Shown: positions 63,638 to 64,000 of the stretch, piece by piece
Position numbering within the stretch: position 1 is the first letter of the stretch
Layout: every line of letters starts with the position of its first letter
Assembly: GCF_963082655.1 (NCBI RefSeq)
Contig: NC_081553.1
Location: 210,169,696-210,233,695, forward strand
DNA length: 64,000 bases
Source of the DNA: Stomoxys calcitrans
Taxonomy: Eukaryota > Arthropoda > Insecta > Diptera > Muscidae
Reading direction: 5' to 3'
The notes under the pieces: model-generated
Seen by the model: the letters and a program-made list of their open reading frames with translations, nothing else
Database searches by the model: none
What the model was told of the DNA's origin: nothing
Translations under genes and position numbers: made by a program

Positions 63638-63677
63638 ATGGGCACAAGGGAAGATGAGTACGACTATTTGTTCAAAG
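63638..63677 (+). CDS. Rab11: Rab11, first coding exon (gene continues beyond window)
   Basis: Encodes MGTREDEYDYLFK plus one base, then GTAAAT. This is the N-terminus of Rab11, the small GTPase of recycling endosomes, with an intron directly after LFK, before the GDSGVGKS nucleotide loop. Fly Rab11 has Ala where this has Thr3. The start context AAAATGG is good. The rest of the protein lies past 64000; the 323 bases of intron present here hold no further exon. Confidence 0.85.
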
Positions 63678-64000
63678 GTAAATATAACCGATTTGCATTA
63701 TTATGGCAACAAAATATGACATTGTAATTTCTTTTTTATTGCATATTTATTTTATTATCAATTTATTTATAATAAAACTTGTATTTGTCCATTCAAAAAG
63801 AGCAAAATGCAAAATGACAAAAGAAAAACATTCCGATGGTAACAAATTAGAGATGCCATATCGCAGCAAATTCCTTGGATGGCAAGGGATTTTGAAAACA
63901 AAAACATGTTTCTTCCCCTTTAAGAAAATAAAGTCTTTGTTTGTTTTGTAAACAAAGAAATGGCTTAAACATACATATGAATTATGTATGTATTGGTTTA

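Noticed and set aside
63703..63951. 82-codon frame downstream of Rab11 exon 1
   Set aside because: It is in the Rab11 intron, lacks the GTP-binding loop expected next and does not continue the phase-1 junction.

Overview
The window is nuclear DNA of a higher fly, most likely a calyptrate/muscid-type dipteran. It is AT-rich, its introns have GTAAGT-type donors and pyrimidine-AG acceptors, and it contains three insect genes embedded in decayed transposons: an SH2B-family adaptor (Lnk), an MFS transporter of the MFSD10/rtet type, and the first coding exon of Rab11. All three are on the + strand. The species call is inference from gene and repeat content. A 200-base run of N (47222-47421) is an assembly gap.

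Layout. 1-20 kb: no protein gene except transposons. It holds pieces of non-LTR retrotransposons, tRNA-derived SINEs, several MITE families and one complete, open Tc1-like transposon (15814-17455). A possible 5' noncoding exon ends at a donor near 3778. 20.2-30.6 kb: Lnk, five coding exons (20833-21204, 25483-25593, 25709-25933, 25999-27114, 29650-30372), all phase-0 junctions, predicted 848 residues with Phe-zipper, PH and SH2 domains and the SH2B-type C-terminus. Intron 1 is packed with LINE debris. 31.8-35.4 kb: a young Ty1/copia element on the minus strand with identical 189-bp LTRs, a 5-bp target duplication, a primer-binding site and a polypurine tract, but with the end of RT and RNase H deleted. 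36-47 kb: AT-rich DNA, 153-bp and about 300-bp periodic repeats, LINE fragments, a tRNA-derived SINE head and a mariner-type MITE.

47.6-60.4 kb: rtet, six coding exons, predicted 475 residues. Its two 5-kb introns hold the most unusual DNA in the window: a 0.68-kb array of a 12-bp unit in two alternating spellings beside a perfect hairpin, a 153-bp periodic array, and a 3.5-kb array of a 31-bp unit. Each 31-bp unit is palindromic and resembles a branchpoint, pyrimidine tract and AG placed directly against a GT donor-like sequence. Intron 5 holds a mariner derivative rebuilt as an inverted-repeat hairpin inside an older MITE. 60.4-64 kb: short foldback elements, a THAP-like fragment and the 5' end of Rab11.

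The three host genes are not an operon and share no visible pathway. Lnk is an adaptor in insulin/receptor tyrosine kinase signalling, rtet is a membrane transporter, and Rab11 is a recycling-endosome GTPase. Exon boundaries were derived by hand from splice signals and reading-frame continuity.
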